Made by a program: the position numbers and the translations under genes
Assembly (NCBI RefSeq): GCF_001942625.1
Contig: NZ_MLCL01000029.1
Location: forward strand, 1 to 64,000
DNA: 64,000 bases
DNA from: Mycobacterium syngnathidarum
GTDB taxonomy: Bacteria; Actinomycetota; Actinomycetes; Mycobacteriales; Mycobacteriaceae
Direction of reading: 5' to 3'
Shown: one piece after another, positions 1 through 9,161 of the stretch
How positions within the stretch are numbered: position 1 is the stretch's first letter
Layout: every line of letters begins with the position of its first letter
The notes under the pieces: model-generated
Told to the model about the DNA's origin: nothing
Database searches by the model: none
What the model saw: only the letters and a program-made list of their open reading frames with translations

Positions 1-90
1 ACGAACACCAGGTGGGCGTGCAGCAGCGACACGCTGTGGCGGGTGCGGCGATAGGTCGTTGTTGTCAGTGGGCATCTCTACGGTTGCGGT

Positions 91-510
91 ATGCAGATGC
101 GTTATCGGTATCGCATCGAACCGACACTGGCCCAGCAACAGGTGTTGGCGCGGGTGTTCGGGTGCGCTCGGGTGGTGTTCAACGACGCGCTGCGCGTGGC
201 GCAACTTCTTCGACTCGGGCAGCGGGAAACGCAAGGGCCGGCGGGTCGGTCGTCCCAGGTTCAAATCACGCAAGGATCACCGGCAGTCGTTTCGGCTCAC
301 CCGCAACGGCTTCTCGATCCGCGCCAACAACCGGCTGTTTGTGGCCAAGGTCGGCGAGGTGCGGGTGCGCTGGTCACGGGATCTGCCCAGCACACCATCG
401 TCGGTCACGATCATCGCCGAACCCGATGGCCAGTTCTACGCCAGCTTCGTCGTCGAGGTGCTGGCCTCACCACTGCCGGTAGTCGAGCAAGAGGTCGGGG
501 TACCCCGGCA
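91..510 (+). pseudogene. Decayed TnpB/OrfB-type transposase (IS200/IS605 or IS607 family) remnant
   Basis: The first reading frame gives a typical TnpB N-terminus (YRYRIEPTLAQQQVLARVFG followed by a CARVVFND segment), then a shift into another frame continues with the family's GKRKGR..GRPRFKSRKDHRQ, RNGFSIRANN, VRWSRDLP and SSVTII segments. From memory of intact TnpB proteins, about 60 residues are missing between the FND segment and the GKRKGR segment, and the protein stops around the VEQEVG stretch, before the first catalytic Asp. There is thus an internal deletion with frameshift plus loss of the whole RuvC/zinc-ribbon half. No TnpA, terminal repeat or guide-RNA end was recognised. It is certainly non-functional as a nuclease. 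Confidence 0.75.
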
Positions 511-692
511 GCGCGGTACTGGCGCGGCGGTCGGATTACTGGATCCCGAACCCCGACGGCAGCTTCTTCGGCGAGCGCACCCTCGTCATCGGGGGAGCAG
601 GGTGCCCGGGAGAGGGGCCGGGCACCCATCGTTTGCCGATCTCGCTGACGCCCGTCGACCGACCGTTGGACGGGCACCAGGGCACCCGATAA
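483..692 (+). pseudogene. Possible C-terminal remnant of an unknown protein
   Basis: One frame stays open for about 70 codons after the transposase remnant and ends in TAA immediately before a good hairpin terminator. It contains a plausible protein-like stretch (SDYWIPNPDGSFFGERTLV). There is no start codon with a ribosome site, and I do not recognise the family. It may be the tail of a gene truncated by the insertion and deletion events that broke the transposase, or it may be chance. Confidence is low. Confidence 0.2.
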
Positions 693-693
693 A

Positions 694-721
694 CAAAAAA
701 CCGCCCGTGAGGGCGGTTTTT
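694..721 (-). terminator. Intrinsic terminator of tRNA-Gly
   Basis: A hairpin with stem AAAAACCGCCC/GGGCGGTTTTT and a 4-base loop. Read on the minus strand it lies directly after the tRNA CCA end and is followed by a T-tract (TTTTTTGTTT). This makes it a classical rho-independent terminator, which is unusual in mycobacteria, where T-tracts are often missing. Confidence 0.8.
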
Positions 722-794
722 GGAGCGGGCGACGGGAATCGAACCCGCGTAGCTAGTTTGGAAGACTAGGGCTCTACCATTGAGCTACGCCCGC
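721..794 (-). tRNA. tRNA-Gly (anticodon UCC)
   Basis: The minus strand folds as a 74-nt tRNA. The acceptor stem is GCGGGCG/CGCCCGC, the D-arm contains AGCTCAATGGTAGAGC, the anticodon stem is CTAGT/ACTAG with loop CTTCCAA (anticodon UCC), and the T-arm is GCGGG-TTCGATTC-CCGTC-like. The 3' CCA is encoded. A strong hairpin follows at once on the same strand. Confidence 0.97.
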
Positions 795-921
795 ATGTGC
801 AGCACCAGCACTGTACCGGTGTGCCCCCGATCAAAGCCAATTGAATGCTCCGTGCTGTGACCACGTAGTATCTCGCGTGGTCCGTTCGTGGGTTTTACCG
901 CAGCGGGATCGATCACCACCA

Positions 922-995
922 CGGGGTGTAGCGCAGCTTGGTAGCGCATCCGCTTTGGGAGCGGAAGGCCGCAGGTTCAAATCCTGTCACCCCGA
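922..995 (+). tRNA. tRNA-Pro (anticodon UGG)
   Basis: A 74-nt cloverleaf. The acceptor is CGGGGTG/CACCCCG with discriminator A, the D-arm contains AGCGCAGCTTGGTAGCGC, the anticodon stem is TCCGC/GCGGA with loop TTTGGGA (anticodon UGG), and the T-loop is GGTTCAAATCC. CCA is not encoded. It lies 41 bases upstream of tig; a short space after the tRNA leaves open whether tig is partly transcribed through it. Confidence 0.97.
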
Positions 996-1036
996 CTCGC
1001 CCGCGAGTACGAAGAACTACCTAGGAGCACAGAACA

Positions 1037-2431
1037 GTGAAGAGCACGGTCGAGCAGTTGAGCCCCACCCGGGTGCGCATCAATGTGGAGGTGCCCTTCA
1101 CCGAGCTTGAACCCGATTTCGATCGCGCCTTCAAGGCGCTGGCCCAGCAGGTCCGTCTGCCCGGCTTCCGCCCGGGCAAGGCCCCGCGCAAGTTGCTGGA
1201 GGCCCGCATCGGCCGCGGCGCCGTGCTGGAGCAGGTCGTCAACGACGCGCTGCCGAGCCGCTACAGCGAGGCCGTCACGGCCTCTGACGTCAAGCCGCTT
1301 GGTCAGCCTGAGATCGAGGTGACCAAGCTGGAGGACGGCCAGGAGCTGGCGTTCACTGCCGAGGTCGACGTGCGCCCCGAGATCACCCTGCCCGAGTTCG
1401 ACGCGCTCAAGATCACCGTCGATCCGATCGAGGTCGATGACGAGGCCGTCGATGCCGAGCTGCAGTCGCTGCGGGCCCGTTTCGGCACCCTGACCGGCGT
1501 CGACCGTGGCGCGCAGGAAGGCGACTTCGTCTCGATCGACCTGTCGGCCACCGTCGACGGCACCGAGGTGCCCGAGGCCGCTACCGAGGGCCTGTCGCAC
1601 GAGGTCGGTTCCGGTCAGCTGATCGAGGGCCTCGACGAGGCGATCACCGGCCTCAAGGCCGGCGAGTCCAAGGTCTTCACCACCAAGCTGGCCGCGGGCG
1701 AGCACGCCGGCAAGGACGCCGAGGTGACGGTGACCGTGAAATCGGTCAAGGAGCGCGAGCTGCCCGAGGCCGATGACGACTTCGCCCAGCTGGCAAGCGA
1801 ATTCGACACCATCGACGAGCTCAAGGAGAGCCTGACCGACCAGGTGCGCCGGGTCAAGAGCGTGCAGCAGGCCGAGCAGATCCGCGACAAGGCGATCGAG
1901 GCGCTGCTGGAGCAGACCGAAGTTCCGTTGCCGGAGAAGATCGTTCAGGCCCAGATTGACGACACGCTGCACAACGCGATCCACAGCCTCGACCACGACG
2001 AGGACAAGTTCGCCGAGCAGTTGACCGAACAGGGCAGCAGCCGTGAAGAATTCGACGCCGAGAACAAGTCGAACGCCGAAAAAGCCGTCAAGACCCAGCT
2101 TTTGATGGACGCTGTCGCCGACAAGCTCGACATCCAGGTCGGCCAGAACGATCTCACCGAGCGCCTCGTGCTGATGTCGCGTCAGTACGGGATCGAGCCG
2201 CAGCAGCTGATCCAGATCCTGCAGCAGAACAACCAGCTGCCGGCCATGTTCGCCGACGTGCGTCGCGGTCTGACGATCGCCGCCGTGGTGCATGCCGCGA
2301 CCGTGACCGACACCGACGGCACCGTGATCGACACCACGGAGTTCTTCGGTCCTGCCGAGGCTGCCGAGGCCGGGGCCGAAGGCGAGCAGGCTGACGAGTC
2401 CGCCGAAACTGACACCGACGCCGCCGAATGA
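1037..2431 (+). CDS. tig: Trigger factor (ribosome-associated chaperone/peptidyl-prolyl isomerase)
   Basis: Cytosolic chaperone that binds the ribosome exit tunnel and nascent chains. The 464 residues show the three expected parts: an N-terminal ribosome-docking domain with the GFRPGK signature at about residues 43-48, an FKBP-type PPIase domain around 150-240 ([14 protein letters not shown] onward), and a long helical C-terminal chaperone domain. An acidic Glu/Ala/Asp tail follows, longer than in E. coli (432 residues) and typical of mycobacteria. The start is a GTG with CTAGGAG ten bases upstream. The gene stands directly before clpP1P2, the conserved tig-clp arrangement, with a 97-base gap that must carry the clpP promoter. 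Confidence 0.97.
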   Translation: MKSTVEQLSPTRVRINVEVPFTELEPDFDRAFKALAQQVRLPGFRPGKAPRKLLEARIGRGAVLEQVVNDALPSRYSEAVTASDVKPLGQPEIEVTKLEDGQELAFTAEVDVRPEITLPEFDALKITVDPIEVDDEAVDAELQSLRARFGTLTGVDRGAQEGDFVSIDLSATVDGTEVPEAATEGLSHEVGSGQLIEGLDEAITGLKAGESKVFTTKLAAGEHAGKDAEVTVTVKSVKERELPEADDDFAQLASEFDTIDELKESLTDQVRRVKSVQQAEQIRDKAIEALLEQTEVPLPEKIVQAQIDDTLHNAIHSLDHDEDKFAEQLTEQGSSREEFDAENKSNAEKAVKTQLLMDAVADKLDIQVGQNDLTERLVLMSRQYGIEPQQLIQILQQNNQLPAMFADVRRGLTIAAVVHAATVTDTDGTVIDTTEFFGPAEAAEAGAEGEQADESAETDTDAAE

Positions 2432-2528
2432 CGCTGTGAGCGAACGCGCCCCCGTACGGGAGTGCGTGGCTCGTCAGTTTCGTTAGTGTCGTCAGTACCA
2501 ACGCGTGAGAGAAAGCAGGTATCCAGTC

Positions 2529-3140
2529 GTGACTGACATGCGTTCGAACGGGAGCGGGTTCAGCCTCGTCGACTCCGTCTATGAGCGCTTGCTTGCCGAG
2601 CGGATCATTTTCCTGGGTTCCCAAGTGGACGACGACATCGCCAACAAGCTGTGCGCGCAGATCCTGTTGCTTTCGGCGGAGGATCCGACCAAGGACATCC
2701 ACCTTTACATCAACTCGCCGGGCGGTTCGATCAGCGCCGGTATGGCCATCTACGACACGATGGTGCTGGCCCCGTGCGACATCGCCACCTACGCGATGGG
2801 CATGGCGGCCTCGATGGGTGAGTTCCTGCTGGCTGCCGGCACCAAGGGCAAGCGCTACGCCCTGCCGCACGCCCGGGTCCTGATGCACCAGCCCCTGGGT
2901 GGGGTCACCGGTAGCGCCGCGGACATCGCCATCCAGGCCGAACAGTTCCACGTCATCAAGAAGGAAATGTTCCGGCTCAACGCGGAGTTCACCGGGCAGA
3001 CGATCGAGCGTATCGAGGCCGACTCCGACCGCGACCGCTGGTTCACCGCTCCGGAAGCCTTGGAATACGGGTTTGTCGACCACATCATCACCAGCGCCAA
3101 CGTCAACGGCACCGGACCGGGAGCAGGACTAGACAAATGA
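2529..3140 (+). CDS. clpP1: ATP-dependent Clp protease proteolytic subunit 1
   Basis: Serine peptidase subunit that in mycobacteria forms a mixed ClpP1P2 tetradecamer driven by ClpX or ClpC1. With the GTG start at 2529 the protein has 203 residues and begins MTDMRSN, as other mycobacterial ClpP1 proteins do. A longer reading from 2505 is open but would swallow the ribosome site (AGAAAGCAGG, 2510-2519). The catalytic triad is visible: Ser95 (GMAASMG), His120 (LMHQPLGG) and Asp169 (DRDRW). The stop overlaps the clpP2 ATG by four bases, so the two are translationally coupled. A TAGTGT hexamer at 2484-2489 could be the -10 box of the operon promoter, but no good -35 was seen. Confidence 0.96.
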   Translation: MTDMRSNGSGFSLVDSVYERLLAERIIFLGSQVDDDIANKLCAQILLLSAEDPTKDIHLYINSPGGSISAGMAIYDTMVLAPCDIATYAMGMAASMGEFLLAAGTKGKRYALPHARVLMHQPLGGVTGSAADIAIQAEQFHVIKKEMFRLNAEFTGQTIERIEADSDRDRWFTAPEALEYGFVDHIITSANVNGTGPGAGLDK

Positions 3141-3784
3141 CCGACCACACTGATCCCCGCCTTCAGCCGCAGGCTCGCTACATCCTGCCGTCGTTCATCG
3201 AGCACAGCAGCTTCGGCGTCAAGGAATCCAACCCGTACAACAAGCTGTTCGAGGAACGCATCATCTTCCTCGGCGTGCAGGTGGACGACGCGTCGGCCAA
3301 CGACATCATGGCCCAGTTGCTGGTGCTGGAGTCGCTGGATCCCGACCGCGACATCACCATGTACATCAATTCGCCCGGTGGCTCGTTCACCTCGCTGATG
3401 GCGATCTACGACACCATGCAGTACGTGCGCGCCGACATCCAGACGGTGTGCCTCGGGCAGGCCGCCTCGGCCGCCGCGGTCCTGCTGGCCGCCGGTACCC
3501 CCGGCAAGCGCCTGGCCCTGCCGAACGCCCGGGTCCTGATCCATCAGCCGTCGCTGTCCGGGGTGATCCAGGGCCAGTTCTCTGACCTGGAGATCCAGGC
3601 CGCCGAGATCGAGCGGATGCGCACCCTGATGGAGACCACGCTGGCCCGCCACACCGGCAAGGATCCCGAGGTCATCCGCAAGGACACCGACCGCGACAAG
3701 ATCCTGACCGCAGAAGAGGCCAAGGATTACGGGATCATCGATACGGTCCTGGAATACCGCAAGCTGTCTGCGCAGAGCAGCTAG
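3137..3784 (+). CDS. clpP2: ATP-dependent Clp protease proteolytic subunit 2
   Basis: Partner subunit of ClpP1. It has 215 residues with a longer N-terminus than ClpP1, as usual for ClpP2. Triad: Ser111 (GQAASAA), His136 (LIHQPS) and Asp187 (TDRDK). The ATG overlaps the clpP1 stop (ATGA), fixing the start. A strong hairpin follows 28 bases after the stop, separating this operon from clpX, which has its own roughly 340-base upstream region. Both ring subunits are essential in mycobacteria and are expected in equal amounts, which the coupling would provide. Confidence 0.96.
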   Translation: MTDHTDPRLQPQARYILPSFIEHSSFGVKESNPYNKLFEERIIFLGVQVDDASANDIMAQLLVLESLDPDRDITMYINSPGGSFTSLMAIYDTMQYVRADIQTVCLGQAASAAAVLLAAGTPGKRLALPNARVLIHQPSLSGVIQGQFSDLEIQAAEIERMRTLMETTLARHTGKDPEVIRKDTDRDKILTAEEAKDYGIIDTVLEYRKLSAQSS

Positions 3785-3811
3785 CGCCACCAGCGGCAAC
3801 CTCCGCACGAT

Positions 3812-3853
3812 GACACACGCCCTGCCCGGCAACCCCGGTGCGGGGCGTGTGTC
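3812..3853 (+). terminator. Hairpin terminator after clpP1P2
   Basis: An 11-bp perfect stem, GACACACGCCC/GGGCGTGTGTC, encloses a second small CCGG-type stem. There is no T-tract behind it. This is the I-shaped terminator form proposed for mycobacteria, and it would keep clpP1P2 transcription out of clpX. Confidence 0.65.
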
Positions 3854-4190
3854 GTCAAGAGGGAGGGCGGTCACCCCGCTGACCTGCGTCTGCGTCGGCG
3901 TGACCGTGCTCCCGGTATCGTCGACCGCGGCGAAAGCCACGTACCGACCACCTCGCTCGGCTATTCGTCCTCGCTTCGCGACGACACGCCAAGGTCACAG
4001 TCAGCGTGCCGACGGGTGCGGAGCCGCCAGGAGAGATATGTTCTCCTGCACATGAACAAATACCACCGGAGCGATTCGGCCTTATCGGTCGCACCGCGAC
4101 GGAACGAACGGGTAGCGTCGGGTTTACGCCCGAGGTGACCCAGCAACTGGCGTAACGACAGACTGCTAACAGGAAGTAGGACCCCCCCAC
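3854..4190 (+). promoter_or_regulatory. Upstream region of clpX, no gene seen
   Basis: This stretch holds only short chance reading frames. A TANNNT hexamer (TAGCGT, about 4113-4118) could be a -10 box and a small CGGG..CCCG hairpin follows it, but neither is strong. The clpX ribosome site is AGGAAG about 4170-4175, with a run of seven C between it and the ATG. Confidence 0.3.
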
Positions 4191-5471
4191 ATGGCGCGCA
4201 TTGGAGACGGCGGTGACCTGCTGAAGTGCTCGTTCTGCGGCAAGAGTCAAAAGCAGGTCAAAAAGCTCATTGCCGGCCCGGGCGTGTACATCTGCGACGA
4301 GTGCATCGATCTGTGCAACGAGATCATCGAGGAGGAACTCGCCGACGCTGACGACGTCAAGCTCGACGAGCTGCCCAAACCCGCGGAGATCCGGGACTTC
4401 CTCGAGGGTTACGTCATCGGTCAGGACACCGCGAAACGGACGCTGGCAGTGGCCGTCTACAACCACTACAAGCGGATCCAGGCGGGGGAGAAGTCACGCG
4501 ATTCCCGCACTGAGCCGGTTGAGCTGACCAAGTCCAACATCCTGATGCTCGGCCCCACCGGCTGCGGCAAGACCTATCTGGCCCAGACCCTGGCCAAGAT
4601 GCTCAACGTGCCGTTCGCCATCGCCGATGCCACCGCGCTGACCGAGGCCGGCTACGTGGGCGAGGACGTCGAGAACATCCTGCTCAAGCTGATCCAGGCC
4701 GCCGACTACGACGTAAAGCGTGCCGAGACGGGCATCATCTACATCGACGAGGTCGACAAGATCGCCCGCAAGAGCGAGAACCCGTCGATCACCCGCGACG
4801 TCTCCGGTGAGGGCGTGCAGCAGGCCCTGCTGAAGATCCTGGAAGGCACGCAGGCCTCGGTTCCGCCGCAGGGCGGCCGCAAGCATCCGCACCAGGAATT
4901 CATCCAGATCGACACCACCAACGTGCTGTTCATCGTGGCGGGTGCGTTCGCGGGCCTGGAGAAGATCGTCTCCGACCGGGTCGGCAAGCGCGGTCTGGGC
5001 TTCGGCGCCGAGGTGCGGTCCAAGGCCGAGATCGACACCCAGGACCACTTCGCCGAGGTGATGCCCGAGGACCTGATCAAGTTCGGTCTGATCCCCGAGT
5101 TCATCGGCCGCCTGCCGGTCGTGGCCTCGGTGACCAACCTGGACAAGGAGTCCTTGGTCAAGATTCTCTCCGAGCCGAAGAATGCCCTGGTCAAGCAGTA
5201 CGTCCGGCTGTTCGAGATGGACGGCGTGGAGCTGGAGTTCACCGACGAGGCGTTGGAGGCGATCGCCGATCAGGCCATCCACCGCGGCACCGGTGCCCGT
5301 GGCCTGCGCGCCATCATGGAAGAAGTCCTGCTGCCGGTGATGTACGACATCCCCAGCCGTGACGACGTCGCCAAGGTGGTCGTCACCAAGGAAACCGTGC
5401 AGGACAACGTGCTGCCGACCATCGTGCCGCGTAAGCCGTCGCGTTCGGAGCGCCGCGACAAGAGCGCCTGA
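4191..5471 (+). CDS. clpX: Clp protease ATP-binding unfoldase ClpX
   Basis: AAA+ unfoldase that feeds substrates to ClpP1P2 in the cytosol. The 426 residues start with a C4 zinc finger (Cys13, Cys16, Cys35, Cys38). Walker A is GPTGCGKT at 121-128, Walker B is IIYIDEVDK at about 182-190, and the sensor-2 region reads [10 protein letters not shown]. The ClpP-docking loop reads LGF (RGLGFGAEV) instead of the IGF of E. coli; LGF is normal for mycobacteria. A bidirectional-looking terminator sits 21 bases after the stop, and the next gene is on the opposite strand. Confidence 0.97.
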   Translation: MARIGDGGDLLKCSFCGKSQKQVKKLIAGPGVYICDECIDLCNEIIEEELADADDVKLDELPKPAEIRDFLEGYVIGQDTAKRTLAVAVYNHYKRIQAGEKSRDSRTEPVELTKSNILMLGPTGCGKTYLAQTLAKMLNVPFAIADATALTEAGYVGEDVENILLKLIQAADYDVKRAETGIIYIDEVDKIARKSENPSITRDVSGEGVQQALLKILEGTQASVPPQGGRKHPHQEFIQIDTTNVLFIVAGAFAGLEKIVSDRVGKRGLGFGAEVRSKAEIDTQDHFAEVMPEDLIKFGLIPEFIGRLPVVASVTNLDKESLVKILSEPKNALVKQYVRLFEMDGVELEFTDEALEAIADQAIHRGTGARGLRAIMEEVLLPVMYDIPSRDDVAKVVVTKETVQDNVLPTIVPRKPSRSERRDKSA

Positions 5472-5492
5472 GCCCCTCGCGAGCAGACGCAA

Positions 5493-5522
5493 ACTGCCCC
5501 TTTTCACTCGAAAAGGGGCAGT
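5493..5522. terminator. Bidirectional terminator between clpX and fdhD
   Basis: A perfect 12-bp stem, ACTGCCCCTTTT/AAAAGGGGCAGT, with a 6-base loop. It sits between two convergent genes, and the flanking bases extend the pairing partly (AGACGCAA / CTTGTGTCT). Confidence 0.85.
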
Positions 5523-5540
5523 CTTGTGTCTGCTAGGCGG

Positions 5541-6365
5541 TTAGTTGGTGACCCGATCGGGACGGGCGTATATGTTCATCGAGTCGCCGCGCAAGAAGGC
5601 CACCAGGGTCAGGCCGGATTGACTGGCCAGATCGACCGCCAACGACGACGGCGCCGACACCGCGGCCAGAATCGGAATGCCGGCCATCACGGCCTTCTGG
5701 GTGAGCTCGAACGAGGCCCGGCCGCTGACCAGAAGGACCGTGGCGGTCGACGGAATCCGGTTGTGCTCCAGCGCCCAGCCGATCACCTTGTCGACGGCGT
5801 TGTGCCTACCGATGTCCTCCCGGACCACGAGCATGTCGCCGTCGACGGTGAACAGCGCGGCGGCGTGCAGGCCGCCGGTGCTGTTGAAGACCTTTTGCGC
5901 ATCCCGCAGTTGCGCGGGCATCGCCGAGAGCACAGTGGCGGCAACGGTCGACGGGTCGTCGCCGGGGCAGTGCTTGCTGGTCAACCGCACCGCTTCCAGC
6001 GAGGCCTTGCCACATACCCCGCACGACGAGGTGCTGTAGAAATTGCGGGTCACGTCCACTTCGGGCTTCGGGACATGCGAGGCCAAGGTCACGTCGAGGA
6101 CGTTGTAGGTGTTGACCCCGTCGTCATCTGCGCCGCGGCAGTAGCGCACCGTGACCAGGTCCTCACGTTGCGCGATCAGTCCTTCGGTCAGCAGAAAGCC
6201 TTGGGCCAGTTCGATATCGGCGCCCGGGGTCCGCATCGTGACGGTGATCGGCGTGCCGTCGACCCGGATCTCCAGCGGCTCCTCGACCACCAGAGTTTCC
6301 GGGCGGGCCTCGGCGGTGCCACCGGTCAGGTGATGGGCGCGCCGGCGGGCGGTGACGCGGCCCAC
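5541..6365 (-). CDS. fdhD: Formate dehydrogenase accessory sulfurtransferase FdhD
   Basis: Transfers sulfur from a cysteine desulfurase to the molybdenum cofactor of formate dehydrogenase-type enzymes. It has 274 residues with the paired cysteines of the family in SSCGVCG (Cys115 and Cys118), corresponding to Cys121/Cys124 of the E. coli protein. The start is a GTG that shares one base with the TAG stop of the upstream oxidoreductase gene, so the two are translationally coupled and the accessory protein is made with its client. Together with mobA at 13.3 kb this marks active molybdoenzyme maturation. Confidence 0.95.
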   Translation of the reverse strand: MGRVTARRRAHHLTGGTAEARPETLVVEEPLEIRVDGTPITVTMRTPGADIELAQGFLLTEGLIAQREDLVTVRYCRGADDDGVNTYNVLDVTLASHVPKPEVDVTRNFYSTSSCGVCGKASLEAVRLTSKHCPGDDPSTVAATVLSAMPAQLRDAQKVFNSTGGLHAAALFTVDGDMLVVREDIGRHNAVDKVIGWALEHNRIPSTATVLLVSGRASFELTQKAVMAGIPILAAVSAPSSLAVDLASQSGLTLVAFLRGDSMNIYARPDRVTN

Positions 6366-8656
6366 TAGGCCCGCTCCAACCGGATGACGACGGCCTTCGA
6401 CACCGGTGTGTTCGATTTCTTCGCCGTGTGATCAAGCGGCACCAGCGGATTGGTCTCCGGGTAGTAAGCCGCGGCGTTGCCCTTCGGGGTGGAGTACTCG
6501 ACGATCAGGAAGTCCTTCGCGCGCCGCTCCTGCCCGTCGAATTCCGAGACGAGATCGACCCGGTCGCCGGCGGCCAAGCCCAACGCGTCGAGATCCGCGG
6601 GGTTGATGAACACCACCCGGCGACCCCCCTTCACGCCGCGGTAGCGGTCATCGAGGCCGTAGATGGTGGTGTTGTACTGATCATGGCTGCGTAGCGTCTG
6701 CAGCACCAGCCGGCCCGGCGGTACCGGCACCCATTCCAGCGGCTGGACCGAGAAGTTGGCTTTACCTGTGGTGGTGCGGAATTCGCGGGAATCACGCGGT
6801 GGGTGCGGCAGCTGGAACCCGTCGGGCAGGCGCACCTTGCGGTTGTAGTCCTCGCAGCCGGGCACCACGTCGGCGATGGCGTCACGGATGCGGTCGTAGT
6901 CGGCGTTGAACTGTTCCCACGGCACCGGATGGTCTGGGCCCAGTAGTGTCCGAGCAAGCTGGCAGACGATCGCCACCTCGCTGCGCAGGTGCTCGCTCGG
7001 TGGGGTCAGGCTGCCACGGGACAGGTGCACCATCGACATCGAATCCTCGACAGACACCATCTGTTTGCCGCCGGCCTGGAAATCCTTGTCGGTGCGGCCC
7101 AGCGTGGGCAGGATGAGCGCGGTGCGGCCGTGTACCAGGTGACTGCGGTTCAGCTTCGTCGAAATCTGAACGGTCAGAGCGCAACTGCGCAGTCCAGCCT
7201 CGGTCACCTCGGTATCAGGGGTGGCCGAGACGAAGTTGCCACCCATGCCGATGAACACCTTCGCGCGGCCGTCGCGCATGGCGCGGATCGCATCGACGGT
7301 GTCGTAACCGTGCTTGCGGGGGCTGACGATGCCGAACCGGTTGTCGAGCGCATCGAGAAACTTCTCCGGCATCTTCTCCCAGATGCCCATGGTGCGGTCG
7401 CCCTGCACGTTGGAGTGCCCACGCACCGGGCACACGCCCGCTCCCGGTTTGCCGATCATGCCGCGCATGAACAGGAGGTTGGTGGCCTCGCCGATCGTGG
7501 CCACGGCGTGGTGGTGTTGGGTCAGGCCCATCGCCCAGCAGATCACCGTGCGCTGCGAGGCGATCAGCATGTCGGCGACCCGGCGCAGCTGGGATTCGTC
7601 GATACCGCTGGCCTCGGTCACCGTGGCCAGGTCGACTGCGCGCGTCTGACGGGCGTAGTCGTCGAAGCCCGCGCAATGGGCCTCGATGAACTCGCGGTCC
7701 AACACCGTGCCCGGGGCCGCGTCCTCGGCTTCCAACAGCAGCCGGCCCAGGCCGGCGAACAGCGCCATGTCCCCGCCGAGGCGGATCTGGACGAACTCGT
7801 CTGCGATCGGGATTCCGTGTCCGACCACACCATGCACCTTCTGCGGGTCCTTGAACCGGATCAGGCCGGCCTCGGGTAGGGGATTGATCGCAACGATCTT
7901 GGCGCCGTTGGCTTTTGCCTTCTCCAGCACCGACAGCATGCGCGGGTGGTTGGTGCCGGGATTCTGCCCGGCGATCAGGATCAGATCCGCCTGGGTGACG
8001 TCCTCGACGGTGACCGAGCCTTTACCGATGCCGATCGACTCGGTCAGTGCGGTGCCCGAGGATTCGTGGCACATGTTCGAACAGTCCGGCAGGTTGTTGG
8101 TGCCGAAGCTGCGGACCATCAGCTGGTAGAGGAACGCCGCTTCGTTGCTGGTGCGTCCCGAGGTGTAGAACAGCGCCTCGTCCGGGGAGGCGAGCGCATT
8201 GAGGTGGTCGGCGATCAACCGGTAGGCGTCGTCCCACTCGATGGGCCAGTAATGTGCTTCGCCTGGAGTGAGCATCATCGGCTGGGTCAGCCGGCCCTGC
8301 TGGGACAGCCAGTATTCGGGTTTGGTCTCGAGTTCGGCGATGGTGTGCCGGGCGAAGAACTCGGGCGTCACCACGCGTTTGGTGGCTTCCTCGGCGACCG
8401 CCTTCGCGCCGTTCTCGCAGAACTCGGCCAGCTTGCGGCCACCATGCTCCTCGGGCCACGCGCAACCCGGGCAGTCGAACCCGTGGCGCTGGTTGAGTTT
8501 GGCCAACGCAGCGGCGGTGCGCAGCGGACCCATCTGCTCGAACCCGCGCTGCATGCTGACCAGGACTGCCTTGACACCGGCGGCCTGGTCTTCGGCGCCG
8601 GTGCTGATGACGTGGTGCTCGTCGTAATCGGCATCGATGTCCTTGGCGCTGGTCAT
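6365..8656 (-). CDS. FdhF/YdeP-family molybdopterin oxidoreductase
   Basis: Large molybdopterin-dependent oxidoreductase, 763 residues, close in length to E. coli YdeP (759). An N-terminal CPGC pair (about residues 60-63) plus a third Cys about 18 residues later ([12 protein letters not shown]) match the YdeP-type cluster motif, which has fewer cysteines than the CxxCxxxC-x27-C of true formate dehydrogenases. A candidate Mo-ligand Cys lies in the [11 protein letters not shown] segment. The C-terminal molybdopterin dinucleotide-binding domain ([13 protein letters not shown]) is present. There is no TAT signal, so it should be cytosolic. Substrate is unknown in this family; formate is possible but unproven. 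The coupled fdhD argues for a sulfurated Mo centre. Confidence 0.88.
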   Translation of the reverse strand: MTSAKDIDADYDEHHVISTGAEDQAAGVKAVLVSMQRGFEQMGPLRTAAALAKLNQRHGFDCPGCAWPEEHGGRKLAEFCENGAKAVAEEATKRVVTPEFFARHTIAELETKPEYWLSQQGRLTQPMMLTPGEAHYWPIEWDDAYRLIADHLNALASPDEALFYTSGRTSNEAAFLYQLMVRSFGTNNLPDCSNMCHESSGTALTESIGIGKGSVTVEDVTQADLILIAGQNPGTNHPRMLSVLEKAKANGAKIVAINPLPEAGLIRFKDPQKVHGVVGHGIPIADEFVQIRLGGDMALFAGLGRLLLEAEDAAPGTVLDREFIEAHCAGFDDYARQTRAVDLATVTEASGIDESQLRRVADMLIASQRTVICWAMGLTQHHHAVATIGEATNLLFMRGMIGKPGAGVCPVRGHSNVQGDRTMGIWEKMPEKFLDALDNRFGIVSPRKHGYDTVDAIRAMRDGRAKVFIGMGGNFVSATPDTEVTEAGLRSCALTVQISTKLNRSHLVHGRTALILPTLGRTDKDFQAGGKQMVSVEDSMSMVHLSRGSLTPPSEHLRSEVAIVCQLARTLLGPDHPVPWEQFNADYDRIRDAIADVVPGCEDYNRKVRLPDGFQLPHPPRDSREFRTTTGKANFSVQPLEWVPVPPGRLVLQTLRSHDQYNTTIYGLDDRYRGVKGGRRVVFINPADLDALGLAAGDRVDLVSEFDGQERRAKDFLIVEYSTPKGNAAAYYPETNPLVPLDHTAKKSNTPVSKAVVIRLERA

Positions 8657-8743
8657 AAACCCAATCTAGTCCTCGAAAACCGCCGCGCCCCGCCGCTTGG
8701 CGGGCGCTGGTGACCGCCCATCTCGACCTCTGAGCATTCCGGC

Positions 8744-8992
8744 TCAGCCGGGCTCTGCGGTCGGGGCCGGCTCGGCCTTGACCGGGGGTGTGGCGGCAGG
8801 CGTGCCGGGCGCTGACGGTGGCACGGATTGAGTCACCGTCTCGCCGAAGTGCATGGTGGGTTCGGCCGCCGGCACGGGCGTCTGGGAGGTGTCGCCGGCC
8901 TGGGCGGCCTGGAGCCCCAGCACTGTCATGACTGCGGCAGCTGCCACGCCGGCGGCACAGAGGAGCCGTCTTGTCCTCGAATCGATGCGCAT
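8744..8992 (-). CDS. Small secreted Pro/Ala-rich protein, function unknown
   Basis: An 82-residue protein. It has basic residues at the start, a hydrophobic stretch (LLCAAGVAAAAVMTVLGL) and a likely signal-peptidase site after AQA at about residue 31. The mature part is a roughly 50-residue Pro/Ala/Thr-rich tail containing a TMHFGETVTQSVPP segment. I do not recognise a family. Mycobacteria encode many such short exported proteins. It is divergent from the PfkB-type gene, and a near-perfect CRP-like palindrome lies between the two starts. Confidence 0.7.
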   Translation of the reverse strand: MRIDSRTRRLLCAAGVAAAAVMTVLGLQAAQAGDTSQTPVPAAEPTMHFGETVTQSVPPSAPGTPAATPPVKAEPAPTAEPG

Positions 8993-9074
8993 CTCGGAGA
9001 CCCCTGGTCACAACATTGGCTATCTATGTGATTTGAATGCGGATCCGCCGCGTGGCATTCCATGTGCGGGTGTG

Positions 9075-9090
9075 TGTGATGTGGATCACA
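9075..9090. promoter_or_regulatory. Candidate CRP (cAMP receptor protein) site
   Basis: TGTGA-TGTGGA-TCACA matches the TGTGA-N6-TCACA consensus exactly on both arms. It lies 71 bases upstream of the PfkB-type start and 82 bases upstream of the divergent small secreted protein start, a position from which CRP could control either. Confidence 0.7.
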
Positions 9091-9161
9091 ATTCTGGGAC
9101 GGCCGGGGAATTGCGCGGGGTCGGGGCGTGCGGTGATCGCCCTGACCGGGACACTTCATCC

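Noticed and set aside
977..2293. Long minus-strand open frame opposite trigger factor
   Set aside because: It is the antisense shadow of tig created by high-GC codon bias; its translation is low-complexity and has no family features.
3810..4055. Plus-strand frame of 81 codons between clpP2 and clpX
   Set aside because: It begins inside the clpP terminator hairpin, has no ribosome site, and the product looks random.
5526..6368. Plus-strand frame of 280 codons over fdhD
   Set aside because: It lies exactly antisense to fdhD, whose motifs and coupling to the upstream gene are clear.
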